Assembly (NCBI RefSeq): GCF_005491705.1
Contig: NZ_CP028092.1
Coordinates: forward strand, 372,001-436,000
DNA: 64,000 bases
Origin: Pontibacter sp. SGAir0037
GTDB lineage: Bacteria; Bacteroidota; Bacteroidia; Cytophagales; Hymenobacteraceae
Direction: 5' to 3'
The notes under the pieces: generated by a model
Told to the model about the DNA's origin: nothing
Seen by the model: only the letters and a program-made list of their open reading frames with translations
The model's database searches: none
Part shown: in pieces, positions 1 through 8,357 of the stretch
Position numbering within the stretch: position 1 is the stretch's first letter
Layout of the letters: each line of letters starts with the position of its first letter
Position numbers and translations under genes: made by a program

Positions 1-360
1 TCTTCCCAAAAGCATGAGGAGCTTTTGCCGGATGTGTGCAAGAAACAATAATGTGTTGTTTAACCCTGATTTTAGCCAAAGATAAATCTTGATTGGCTTC
101 TATGGCAGATTGTGTAGAAGCCAATCAAGGTTCAGTTTATCATGTTGCTATCATTAGATTCAGTTTATGTAGAATAGATTGCAATTCTGATTTAATTCTC
201 TTTTATTGTTAGTAGATTACAGGTACGGAACAGGGTAAAGATGGACTTATACTAAAACGGTTTATTAAAAAGCCACATTGCTTTAGAAGTATAAGAATTC
301 ATCATAATCCTGTTAAGTTAGAAATGAATTTAAAAAGCTTAAAACCATACTATATCGCTT
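1..360. other. non-coding left edge, upstream region of the GH43-type gene
   Basis: No convincing coding frame is seen here. It carries one strong hairpin (88-129, listed separately), a weaker 6-bp hairpin at 8-26, and two copies of the 10-mer TTCAGTTTAT. The AT-rich stretch just before 361 is the likely leader of the GH43-type gene, but I cannot place a promoter with confidence. Confidence 0.4.
88..129. terminator. hairpin, probable terminator of a gene left of the window
   Basis: A perfect 15-bp inverted repeat (arms 88-102 and 115-129, core GATTGGCTTC / GAAGCCAATC) has a 12-nt loop. The 3' side is only moderately T-rich. It probably ends transcription entering from the left edge. Termination is inferred from structure. 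Confidence 0.5.
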
Positions 361-1386
361 ATGAAGAGCAAAGCTTTGTTTTGCATGATACTCCAGGTTG
401 CTGTTCTAGCTTCCTGTGCACAGAAAGAAACGCCACAGCAGGGTGCATCTGCAACGATGGCCAGTGAGCAGCAAAAGAAAACGTCTGGAAACCCTGTTTT
501 CCCTGGATGGTATGCTGATCCGGAGGGAGTAATTTTCGGGAAGAATTACTGGATTTACCCAACTTATTCTGCGCCTTATGAAAAGCAGGTCTTTCTGGAC
601 GCTTTTTCTTCTACAGATCTGACAAACTGGCAAAAGCATGAGCGAATATTAGATACTACTAGTGTAAAGTGGGCAAATCGTGCCATGTGGGCTCCTTCTA
701 TTGTTGAAAAAGATAAAAAATACTATCTTTTTTTCGGAGCTAACGATATTCAGAGCGATAACGAGTTGGGTGGAATAGGAGTGGCTGTTTCTGATAAACC
801 ATCCGGGCCATTTGAAGACCACCTGGGAAAGCCTTTGATTGATAAATTTCATAATGGTGCTCAACCCATTGATCAGTTTGTTTTCAAAGACAAAGATGGG
901 CAGTACTATATGTACTATGGTGGCTGGAGACATTGTAACGTGGCGAAGTTAAATAACGATTTCACAGGATTTATACCTTTTGAGGATGGAACCACTTTCA
1001 AGGAAGTTACCCCGGAAGGTTATGTGGAAGGACCCTTTATGTTTATGCGAGGGGGTAAATATTACTTTATGTGGTCAGAAGGCGGCTGGGGTGGACCAAA
1101 TTACAGGGTGGCCTATGCTATGGCCGATTCTCCACTAGGTCCTTTCAAGCGCATCGATACTATTCTGCAGCAAGACCCGGAGGTGGCGACAGGAGCAGGC
1201 CATCATTCGGTTATGCATAACAAGGCAAAAGACCTATGGTACATTGTGTACCATAGAAAGCCATTAGAAAATCCCTCCAGAGACCATCGTGTTACATGTA
1301 TCGACGAAATGAAATTTGATGCGAATGGAATGATAAAACCTGTAAAAATTACCATGGAAGGTGTGGCCCAGCAGAAGGTGAAGTAG
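361..1386 (+). CDS. GH43-family glycoside hydrolase, lipoprotein
   Basis: The 341-residue protein opens with a lipoprotein signal ending LASC (Cys19), so it should be membrane-anchored and exported. The rest looks like a five-bladed GH43 propeller. The three family carboxylates are visible: D53 in YADPE (general base), D171 in QPIDQF (pKa modulator) and E223 in YVEGPF (general acid). GH43 enzymes act mainly on alpha-L-arabinofuranosides and beta-D-xylosides; the substrate here cannot be told from sequence. It lies about 940 bp ahead of susC on the same strand. The gene ends with TAG, after which the same frame stays open for 40 more codons. Confidence 0.85.
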   Translation: MKSKALFCMILQVAVLASCAQKETPQQGASATMASEQQKKTSGNPVFPGWYADPEGVIFGKNYWIYPTYSAPYEKQVFLDAFSSTDLTNWQKHERILDTTSVKWANRAMWAPSIVEKDKKYYLFFGANDIQSDNELGGIGVAVSDKPSGPFEDHLGKPLIDKFHNGAQPIDQFVFKDKDGQYYMYYGGWRHCNVAKLNNDFTGFIPFEDGTTFKEVTPEGYVEGPFMFMRGGKYYFMWSEGGWGGPNYRVAYAMADSPLGPFKRIDTILQQDPEVATGAGHHSVMHNKAKDLWYIVYHRKPLENPSRDHRVTCIDEMKFDANGMIKPVKITMEGVAQQKVK

Positions 1387-1509
1387 TTTTCAGGTAAATC
1401 TAACTTACGATCCGTGGCATATAATGCGCGAGCTGAGAACTACCTGCACAAAGTTCAGAATGCTGTCTATAACATAGCATCTCCGGTGCTGGCTGGTGCT
1501 GCACTTTAA
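1387..1509 (+). other. in-frame open stretch after the GH43 stop codon
   Basis: After the TAG at 1384-1386 the same frame continues 40 codons to a TAA at 1507-1509, with protein-like composition (for example AYNARAENYLHKVQNAVYN). It has no start codon of its own. It could be a decayed gene fragment, a C-terminal extension lost by a nonsense mutation, or chance; an open run of this length is not rare. I do not recognise the peptide. Confidence 0.2.
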
Positions 1510-1667
1510 TTATGAAGTTAGTATTAGAAACAGAAGAAGAGAGTTACAATAAACCTGTTTTCTAATGAGACAACCTGATTCAGATTTCCATGTTGAATCA
1601 GAGAGTGATACTAGTAAAATGAGCTTCCTGCTGTAGAGGAAAGCAATAACATTCCGTTCTTTTATTG

Positions 1668-1713
1668 AAAGCTGCCGGTTTATGAAGAAATTTTCTTCTA
1701 AACCGGCAGCTTT
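1668..1713 (+). terminator. strong hairpin terminator
   Basis: Arms 1668-1682 and 1699-1713 are a perfect 15-bp inverted repeat (core GCTGCCGGTTTA / TAAACCGGCAGC). The middle, GAAGAAA and TTTCTTC, can pair as well, giving a stem of about 22 bp with a single bulge. TTTATTTTG follows. It lies about 280 bp past the GH43-type stop and would shield susC from read-through. Confidence 0.7.
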
Positions 1714-2000
1714 ATTTTGATAGAATCTTCAGACAGCTTTCTGATACATACATTCTATTTACTTCCTGCTTATAACCTTGTCTTTTCTTGACAATCTAAT
1801 TCATTTCAGGTAGCTACTTAGCTAAATAATTCAGCTGTTTCCGAGCAAAGTGTATGTATTCTTGCATCACTTTCAATCAGGCTTACTCTTAGTAAGGTTT
1901 TTTCATCTATCAATCCTAATTTCTTCATGTTTTATGGCTATTGCTCAGATTGTGAGTGAGTTGTGAATTAATAAAATCTTCTTCAAACTATATCATTATT

Positions 2001-2062
2001 CTACATTTTGTATTAAAGTGATTAATTAATCACCTGTATCAGGTGTCTGATACAAAATGTAG
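2001..2062. promoter_or_regulatory. nested palindromes upstream of susC
   Basis: Several perfect inverted repeats overlap here. The outer arms CTACATTTTGTAT (2001-2013) and ATACAAAATGTAG (2050-2062) match over 13 bp. Inside lie the 16-bp palindrome GTGATTAATTAATCAC (2019-2034), CACCTG/CAGGTG (2031-2045), and TGTATCAG/CTGATACA (2035-2042, 2047-2054). The last pair competes with the outer stem for bases 2050-2054. This could be an operator cluster or an RNA switch in the susC leader, about 260 bp before the start codon. The function is inferred. Confidence 0.45.
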
Positions 2063-2322
2063 ATAATTTGATGAGTATATACTCACTTAATTATCTATTA
2101 AATATTTCATTTGTAGAAGCTATTTCTATATAAAGATATAGCTGCTCAGTAAATCATTTGATTGATAGTTCTAAATCACAGCTAACAGCAATTATGAATT
2201 AACAGAACAACTATCTACTTGGATAGAGTCAGCTATCGGAAAGGCAAAGTACAGAGTTTGTAATAACGCTTTATTTCATTCTCCTTTTATAAATATAATT
2301 TAAAATTTTTTATGGTAAATGT

Positions 2323-5300
2323 ATGGTTCAAATGTGTACTAATTTTATGAAGTATTATGCTGAACACTTCATTTCAACAAGGTTGAAAGAAGCTAGGCTA
2401 TGTTTAATGCTGGTATTCTATTTTGTTGCTATGCACGCTGTTGTAGCACAGGATGCAGGCCGTAGGCAGGTAACAGGAAAAATTACGGATGAAACAGGCT
2501 CGGGGATACCAGGAGTAACTGTCGTATTAAAAGGTACTGAGATAGGGGCGCCATCCAATGCTGATGGTGAATACACTATATCCGTACCTGAGGGACAGGA
2601 GAATGGTGTGCTTATGTTTCGCTTCGTAGGCTACACCACACAAGAGGTAAACATAGCTGGAAGGAGTGTTGTAAATGTTCAATTACAACCTGATGCTAAA
2701 TCGTTACAGGAGGTGCTTGTAGTAGGTTATGGTACAAGAACAAAAGAGTCCATCACAAGTGCTGTTTCATCTGTACAGGCTAAAGATATCGAAAAAGTAG
2801 CTGCCTCTACAGTAAGTGCGACGCTGGCAGGTAAACTTCCTGGTGTCGCCTTCAGAATGGCAGAGGGGCGTCCGGGTTCAGGTGCTGAAATTCAAGTTCG
2901 TAACATGGGAGGGAACCCTCTGTTTGTGATTGATGGCATACAGCAGGACCAGGGACAGTTTAACAATATTTCTCCACAAGATATTGAAAGTATAACTGTG
3001 CTCAAAGATGCAGCTGCATCAATTTATGGCTCAAGAGCTGCTAATGGAGTTGTAATTGTAACTACCAAAAGAGGCAAGCGTGGGCAGAAGCCTACGCTGA
3101 ATTTAAACGCCTATTATGGTGTGCAAAGCTGGACTAGGTTTCCAGAGACTGTGAATGCCTACGAGTGGCAGCGAGGAAAAGCAGAAGCAGAAATGAATCG
3201 TTTTCAAGATCCTAAAACAGATATTACACCCGCTGAACTGGAAAAGTGGAGACAGGGAACAGAACGAGGTTATCAAACATTTGACTGGTATGACTTCATT
3301 ATACAAGACTATGCTCCACAAACTCAAATTAGTGTAAATACACAGGGAGGGTCTGAAAGAGTAAACTATTATATCTCTCTTACCAGGTTAGATCAAAGTT
3401 CTGTGCTTGGAAGGGAGTTTATATTCGAGCGTACTAATATGCAATCGAACTTAGATGCAAATATTACAGATAAACTGAAAGTGGGAGTGCAGATTAATGG
3501 TAGGATAGAAACAAGAGATCAGCCAGGTATACCAGGAACAGATGATTACTGGTTGCCACGCTTTGCATTATTCAGAAACCTTCCTTATGAGCGGCCTTAT
3601 GCAAATGATAACCCCGATTATATTGCCCATATCAGTCAGGTAGATGCTAACTGGGCGTATGCCAACAAAGAGACTGCAGGTTACTGGAGGGAAGATTGGC
3701 GCGTGCTTCAGTCAAATTTCAGTTTGGATTATGAATTACCTATCAAAGGACTTAAAGCCAGAGGTATGTACTCTTATTACCTGGCCGATCGCTTAATGAA
3801 CGGGCACGAGTACACTTATGATGTGTACACTTATTATCCAGCAACTGCAGATTCTCCTGAAGAATATAGACGTACAGCTGGGGCACAAAATCCTTGGCGT
3901 GAAAGAGAGACTCGAAAAGTCTTTAATAACGTTTTGCAGGCTCAGTTAAGCTATAATAATACGTTTGCTGATAAACATACTGTAGGCGCCAACTTTGTAT
4001 ATGAGAGAATTCAGAACAGAAATGTTGGTGCTTGGGTACATTCTGTTCCTACTAATAATGAGCTGCCTTTGCTACAATTTGCTGACATGGATACCTACAA
4101 TGACTGGGATGATGAGCAAGCCAGGATTGGGTATGTTGGGCAAGTTAACTACAGCTTTGCTGACAAATATTACTTTGACGTATCTGCACGTTATGATGCT
4201 TCCTGGAAATTTGCACCAGATAAGAGATGGGGCTTCTTCCCTTCTGCATCCATTGGCTGGAGAATAACCAATGAAGAATTCTTTAGGAATCTGGTAGGTG
4301 GTAACTTTTTGAGTGATTTAAAATTAAGAGCTTCTTATGGTATTTTAGGAGATGACGATGTGGGTATTGGACCATTTGATTGGAAGACCGGTTATAATTA
4401 TGGTACTTCAAATATGATTATTAATGGCAACTTAATAAGAGGAGCCAGAATCCAGAGGAATGGAGTGCCAATTACAAATATTTCATGGTTTACAAGCAAT
4501 ATACTAGACGTTGGTCTTGACTATGCCTTCTTGAATGGTAGAATTAGTGGTAGTATAGACTATTTTAAAAGAAAACGTGAGGGTTTGCTAGGTGACAAAT
4601 GGGATATATTAACTCCTGCAGAGATTGGATATAGCTTACCTCAGGAAAACGTCAGATCAGACGCTGTTGTAGGAGGTGAGGCATCCATTGCATACAATCA
4701 TCAGATTGGTGAATTAAATTTCTCTGTTGGAACAAATATTTCGTATGCACGCCACAAAAATGTTGAATCCTATAAACCACGCTGGTCTAGCTCATGGGAC
4801 CATTACCGCTTCTCATCTGAAAACAGGTGGTCTGGTACAACATGGGGTTATGAAGTAGTTGGTCAATTCGAGTCACAGGATCAAATCAATAATTATCCTA
4901 TTGATATTGATGGACAAGGTAACAGAACTTTACTTCCCGGCGACTTCATTTACAAAGATGTTAATGGCGATGGTAGAATTGATGGAATGGATGAAAGGCC
5001 AATTGGTCATAAACTCGGAGGTACTCCTTGGGTAAACTTTGGTCTTAACCTGTCTGCATCCTGGAAAGGATTTGATATCACTGCTGATTTCTCTGGTGGT
5101 ACAATGTATGCCTACAATCGTGAATGGGAGATGCGTAATGCATTCCAGAACACTGGTAACCTGTTACAGGATTTGTATGATGACAGATGGCATAGAGAAG
5201 ATCCTTTTAACTTGGATAGCCCTTGGATACCTGGTAAGTACCCAGCTTTAAGATGGAACGACAGTGGGCATAGCAACAATAATAAAAATTCAACTTTTTG

Positions 5301-5535
5301 GCTACAGAACATGGCATACCTGCGTTTGAGAACTCTGGAAGTTGGCTATAGCATACCAGAAAGATTTGTAAATAAAGTAAAAATACAGAGAGCAAGGTTG
5401 TTTATTAATAGTTATAATCTTTTCTCGATCGACCCACTCCGTTCTGTAGGCTTAGATCCTGAAATCAGAGATACAAATGGTTTGCAGTATCCGCAGCATA
5501 GGATAATTAACATAGGTACTAATCTTTCCTTTTAA
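2323..5535 (+). CDS. susC: SusC/RagA-family TonB-linked outer membrane protein
   Basis: This 1070-residue outer-membrane porin should import oligosaccharide through TonB energy, working with the SusD lid encoded next. After a signal peptide ending near VVAQ come a carboxypeptidase-regulatory-like domain (about 47-130; VTGKITDETG...VGYTT), a plug (about 130-250) with the family signature LKDAAASIYGSRAANG, and a long beta-barrel ending in Phe. No STN domain precedes it, so it is not a sigma-linked transducer. The start is uncertain: ATGs at 2323, 2332 and 2347 share the frame, and 2347 gives the most typical signal peptide. Codon use is AT-richer than in the operon beginning at 8358. Confidence 0.95.
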   Translation: MVQMCTNFMKYYAEHFISTRLKEARLCLMLVFYFVAMHAVVAQDAGRRQVTGKITDETGSGIPGVTVVLKGTEIGAPSNADGEYTISVPEGQENGVLMFRFVGYTTQEVNIAGRSVVNVQLQPDAKSLQEVLVVGYGTRTKESITSAVSSVQAKDIEKVAASTVSATLAGKLPGVAFRMAEGRPGSGAEIQVRNMGGNPLFVIDGIQQDQGQFNNISPQDIESITVLKDAAASIYGSRAANGVVIVTTKRGKRGQKPTLNLNAYYGVQSWTRFPETVNAYEWQRGKAEAEMNRFQDPKTDITPAELEKWRQGTERGYQTFDWYDFIIQDYAPQTQISVNTQGGSERVNYYISLTRLDQSSVLGREFIFERTNMQSNLDANITDKLKVGVQINGRIETRDQPGIPGTDDYWLPRFALFRNLPYERPYANDNPDYIAHISQVDANWAYANKETAGYWREDWRVLQSNFSLDYELPIKGLKARGMYSYYLADRLMNGHEYTYDVYTYYPATADSPEEYRRTAGAQNPWRERETRKVFNNVLQAQLSYNNTFADKHTVGANFVYERIQNRNVGAWVHSVPTNNELPLLQFADMDTYNDWDDEQARIGYVGQVNYSFADKYYFDVSARYDASWKFAPDKRWGFFPSASIGWRITNEEFFRNLVGGNFLSDLKLRASYGILGDDDVGIGPFDWKTGYNYGTSNMIINGNLIRGARIQRNGVPITNISWFTSNILDVGLDYAFLNGRISGSIDYFKRKREGLLGDKWDILTPAEIGYSLPQENVRSDAVVGGEASIAYNHQIGELNFSVGTNISYARHKNVESYKPRWSSSWDHYRFSSENRWSGTTWGYEVVGQFESQDQINNYPIDIDGQGNRTLLPGDFIYKDVNGDGRIDGMDERPIGHKLGGTPWVNFGLNLSASWKGFDITADFSGGTMYAYNREWEMRNAFQNTGNLLQDLYDDRWHREDPFNLDSPWIPGKYPALRWNDSGHSNNNKNSTFWLQNMAYLRLRTLEVGYSIPERFVNKVKIQRARLFINSYNLFSIDPLRSVGLDPEIRDTNGLQYPQHRIINIGTNLSF

Positions 5536-5553
5536 GATTCAAAAGATATTTAC

Positions 5554-7470
5554 ATGAAAAAGTATACTTATTTAATAGCGGCTCTGCTGCTTACTTGCAC
5601 AGCATGCGAAGACGATGAATTTCTTAATAGGGAACCTAGGAATATTCTTTCTGAAGAACAGGTCTTTACAACAGAAAGCCTTGCCTTAGCAGTTGTGGTA
5701 GATCTGTATGCCCGTTACCCAGATTATCAGGCAATAGGTGGTGATGCAAATCAACATGCAGATTTCAATGAAGCCTTTGCTTCGAGAGATTATGGACGTC
5801 ATGGCAATTCAGAATTCGGCTATGGTGATTGGGGCTGGTGGGACTATGGCTTTATAAGAGATTTGAATTTGACACTTGAAAAATTAGAAGCTGCAAGCCA
5901 ACTGACAGCACCAGCCAGAGAAAGATTTATAGCGGAAGTAAGGTGGCTGCGTGCCGCGGTTTATTTTAATGCCGTTAAGCGTGTAGGGGGAGTGCCTTTA
6001 ATATTAGAGTCCATGAATTACGATTTTAGCGGAGATCCTACTTATCTGCAAAGACCAAGAGCTAAAGAGCATGAAATTTACGATTTTGTGATTCAAGAAA
6101 TGGATGCGGTTAAGTCTGTTCTCCCAGGTGATGCAAAAGTCAAAGATAGAGCTACAAAAGGTTTAGCAATGGCTTTAAAGAGCAGAGCCGCTTTATATGC
6201 CGCTTCCATTGCTAAATATGGTGCTATCAGGACTCCGCAAGTAACTCTACCAGGAGGCGAAGTGGGGATTCCTGCTAGTATGGCTAATACTTATTATACC
6301 ACTGCACTACAGGCGGCACAGGAGATTATCAACGGCAATGTAGGAGCTTACGCACTATATTTAAACAACCAAACCGATTTGTCAGCAAATTTTGCTAGTC
6401 TTTTTAGGGACAAGAATAATAATCCTGAAGCAATTTTTGTGAATGATTATAAACTAAAAAGTGGTAAAATTAATAATTGGACTCTTGAAAATCAGCCTCG
6501 ATCATTATCAGAAGAGGGCACTACTGGAGGAAGGTTAAATGCTTCGCTTAATCTGGTTCAGTCTTTTGAGCTAATTGAAGGTAACACGTTTGCACCCCTA
6601 CGAAATCGTGATGCATCTGGTAAATATATTGAGTACGAGAATCAGTTAGATATCTTTGCTGGAAGAGACGCACGGCTCTATGCTACAGTCATGCTTCCAG
6701 GCTCTGTATACAGACCAGGAGGGAGTACAACTGTGGATATATGGAGAGGACTGTATCGGCCTGGTACAGGCACAATGGTTACATCAGGCAGACCTGGTGA
6801 CATGGCAGATCTTGTTCCTGATCCAGATAATGTTCCTGAAACACAAGTAGTCGGTTTTGACGGCCCTGTGAATGGGTTTGATGGTACAGCTCAAACCGGA
6901 TTTTATATACGCAAGTATATGGATCCTACAGTAGGAGCAGGACAAATTGGTACTCAAAGTGATACATGGTATATCCGATATCGTTATGGAGAAGTACTGC
7001 TTAATGCTGCTGAAGCTGCCTTTGAGTTAGGTAACTCAACTTTAGCAGCAGAATATATCAATCAAGTACGCAGAAGAGCAGGATTTACTACTGATCTCGC
7101 ATCAAGTGAAATTACTTTTGACAGAATTGTGCATGAGAGAAGAGTGGAGTTAGCATATGAAGGACATGAATTGTGGGATATGAAGCGCTGGAGACTAGCT
7201 CATATAGTCTTGAATGGACAGATTATGGATGTTAATTCTCTTACACAGAATATCGGAAAAGCTGATAAAACCAGAACACAAGTATTTGGTTTGTGGCCAT
7301 ATAAAATCTACAATCCGGGTGGTGCCAACAATGGACATTGGGTATTTGATATTGTAAGGCCCGACAGAGTAACAGGTACTGACTGGTTCCGAATTGGTAA
7401 TTATTACTCCTTTATCAACGATGATATCAGGAATAGAAACCCATCTATAGTAAGAAATCCTAATCAATAA
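5554..7470 (+). CDS. susD: RagB/SusD-family glycan-binding lipoprotein
   Basis: This 638-residue surface lipoprotein is the substrate-capturing lid of the SusCD importer. The signal peptide ends CTAC, with Cys as lipidation site, followed by acidic EDDE as expected for surface export. It starts 18 bp after susC. Typical SusD features are the N-terminal TPR-rich part (helices with LRAAVYFNAVKRVGGVPL) and the C-terminal family signature HERRVELAYEGHELWDMKRW. Length is at the upper end for the family. The sugar it binds cannot be deduced. Confidence 0.95.
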   Translation: MKKYTYLIAALLLTCTACEDDEFLNREPRNILSEEQVFTTESLALAVVVDLYARYPDYQAIGGDANQHADFNEAFASRDYGRHGNSEFGYGDWGWWDYGFIRDLNLTLEKLEAASQLTAPARERFIAEVRWLRAAVYFNAVKRVGGVPLILESMNYDFSGDPTYLQRPRAKEHEIYDFVIQEMDAVKSVLPGDAKVKDRATKGLAMALKSRAALYAASIAKYGAIRTPQVTLPGGEVGIPASMANTYYTTALQAAQEIINGNVGAYALYLNNQTDLSANFASLFRDKNNNPEAIFVNDYKLKSGKINNWTLENQPRSLSEEGTTGGRLNASLNLVQSFELIEGNTFAPLRNRDASGKYIEYENQLDIFAGRDARLYATVMLPGSVYRPGGSTTVDIWRGLYRPGTGTMVTSGRPGDMADLVPDPDNVPETQVVGFDGPVNGFDGTAQTGFYIRKYMDPTVGAGQIGTQSDTWYIRYRYGEVLLNAAEAAFELGNSTLAAEYINQVRRRAGFTTDLASSEITFDRIVHERRVELAYEGHELWDMKRWRLAHIVLNGQIMDVNSLTQNIGKADKTRTQVFGLWPYKIYNPGGANNGHWVFDIVRPDRVTGTDWFRIGNYYSFINDDIRNRNPSIVRNPNQ

Positions 7471-7488
7471 ACCTTAAGAAGTAATATC

Positions 7489-8202
7489 ATGAAATCAGTC
7501 TATAATATTTTAATTTTTTGCTTGGGTTTATTTGCTTTTACTTCCTGTGAGTATGATAATTATGATGAACCCAATGCTATGTTTCAAGGCCGGATTATGT
7601 ACAATAATCAACCATTAAATGTAGCCAATGGCCAAGTTAACTTCGAACTTTGGGAACCAGGCTGGCAGTTGAAAGCTCCAATTAATGTAATTCTAGCACA
7701 GGAAGGAACTTACTCTGCCAACTTGTTCAATGCGAATTACAAGCTCGTGTTCCGCCCTAATCAAGCTCCTTTCCGGATGAAGTATAATACAGCAACAGCT
7801 TCCGATACTATTTTAGTGAATGTTAATGGGAATACAAATTTGGACATTGAAGTAGAACCATACTATATCATTAATAATCCGCAGATTGCAAAAAACGGGG
7901 ATAAGATAAATGCTACTTTAGGTTTAGAGCAGATTATTACGGGTGTAGATGCTAAAAACATAGAGAGGGTTTCATTATATCTTAACCGAACTCAATTTGT
8001 GGATGCTAGACCAAACTATAATCTGGCTAGTAGTACAATTGCAGGTGGAGATATCGCTAATATGGGTAGTATTAGTTTAAATGTTGATGTGCCGGAAGAT
8101 AAGATAATAAGGCCTCAAAGTTTTGTTTATGCCCGCATTGGCGTAAAACTAGTTGGAATTGAACCTCTGATCTACTCTCCAGTTCAACAGTTAGAACTAT
8201 AA
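7489..8202 (+). CDS. DUF3823-like lipoprotein of the SusCD operon
   Basis: The 237-residue protein has a signal peptide ending FTSC, so it is a lipoprotein. The first half resembles the DUF3823 Ig-like fold often encoded right after susD in Bacteroidota (MFQGRIMYNNQPL, FELWEPGWQ, YKLVFRP). It probably acts as an accessory surface glycan-binding protein. It begins 18 bp after susD with the same spacing as susC-susD, and a hairpin follows at 8236-8266, so it closes a three-gene operon. Assignment rests on motif resemblance and position. Confidence 0.8.
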   Translation: MKSVYNILIFCLGLFAFTSCEYDNYDEPNAMFQGRIMYNNQPLNVANGQVNFELWEPGWQLKAPINVILAQEGTYSANLFNANYKLVFRPNQAPFRMKYNTATASDTILVNVNGNTNLDIEVEPYYIINNPQIAKNGDKINATLGLEQIITGVDAKNIERVSLYLNRTQFVDARPNYNLASSTIAGGDIANMGSISLNVDVPEDKIIRPQSFVYARIGVKLVGIEPLIYSPVQQLEL

Positions 8203-8235
8203 AAATCTTGTTTTTAATTAATTATTAAGTTCAAC

Positions 8236-8266
8236 GGGAGGCTTTTATCCTTGGTAAAAGCTTCCC
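8236..8266 (+). terminator. terminator of the susCD operon
   Basis: Arms 8236-8247 (GGGAGGCTTTTA) and 8255-8266 (TAAAAGCTTCCC) pair over 12 bp with one G-U wobble and a 7-nt loop, followed by TATTTATCC. It separates the SusCD operon from the ThuA operon. Confidence 0.65.
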
Positions 8267-8357
8267 TATTTATCCTCCCCAATTAGTTTCAGAGCACCAG
8301 TTGTAGCCCTTTTCAAGTAGGCGAATCTTTCCAGTTAAATTACTAGCAGCACTTGTA

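Larger units (their letters stand above)
1510..2322. other. long intergenic region between GH43-type gene and susC
   Basis: No real gene is seen. Two tiny frames (ATG at 1512, 17 codons; ATG at 1565, 23 codons) look protein-like but are too short to call. The region also contains a strong hairpin at 1668-1713 and a nested palindrome cluster at 2001-2062. The rest is AT-rich and must hold the susC promoter and leader. Confidence 0.5.
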
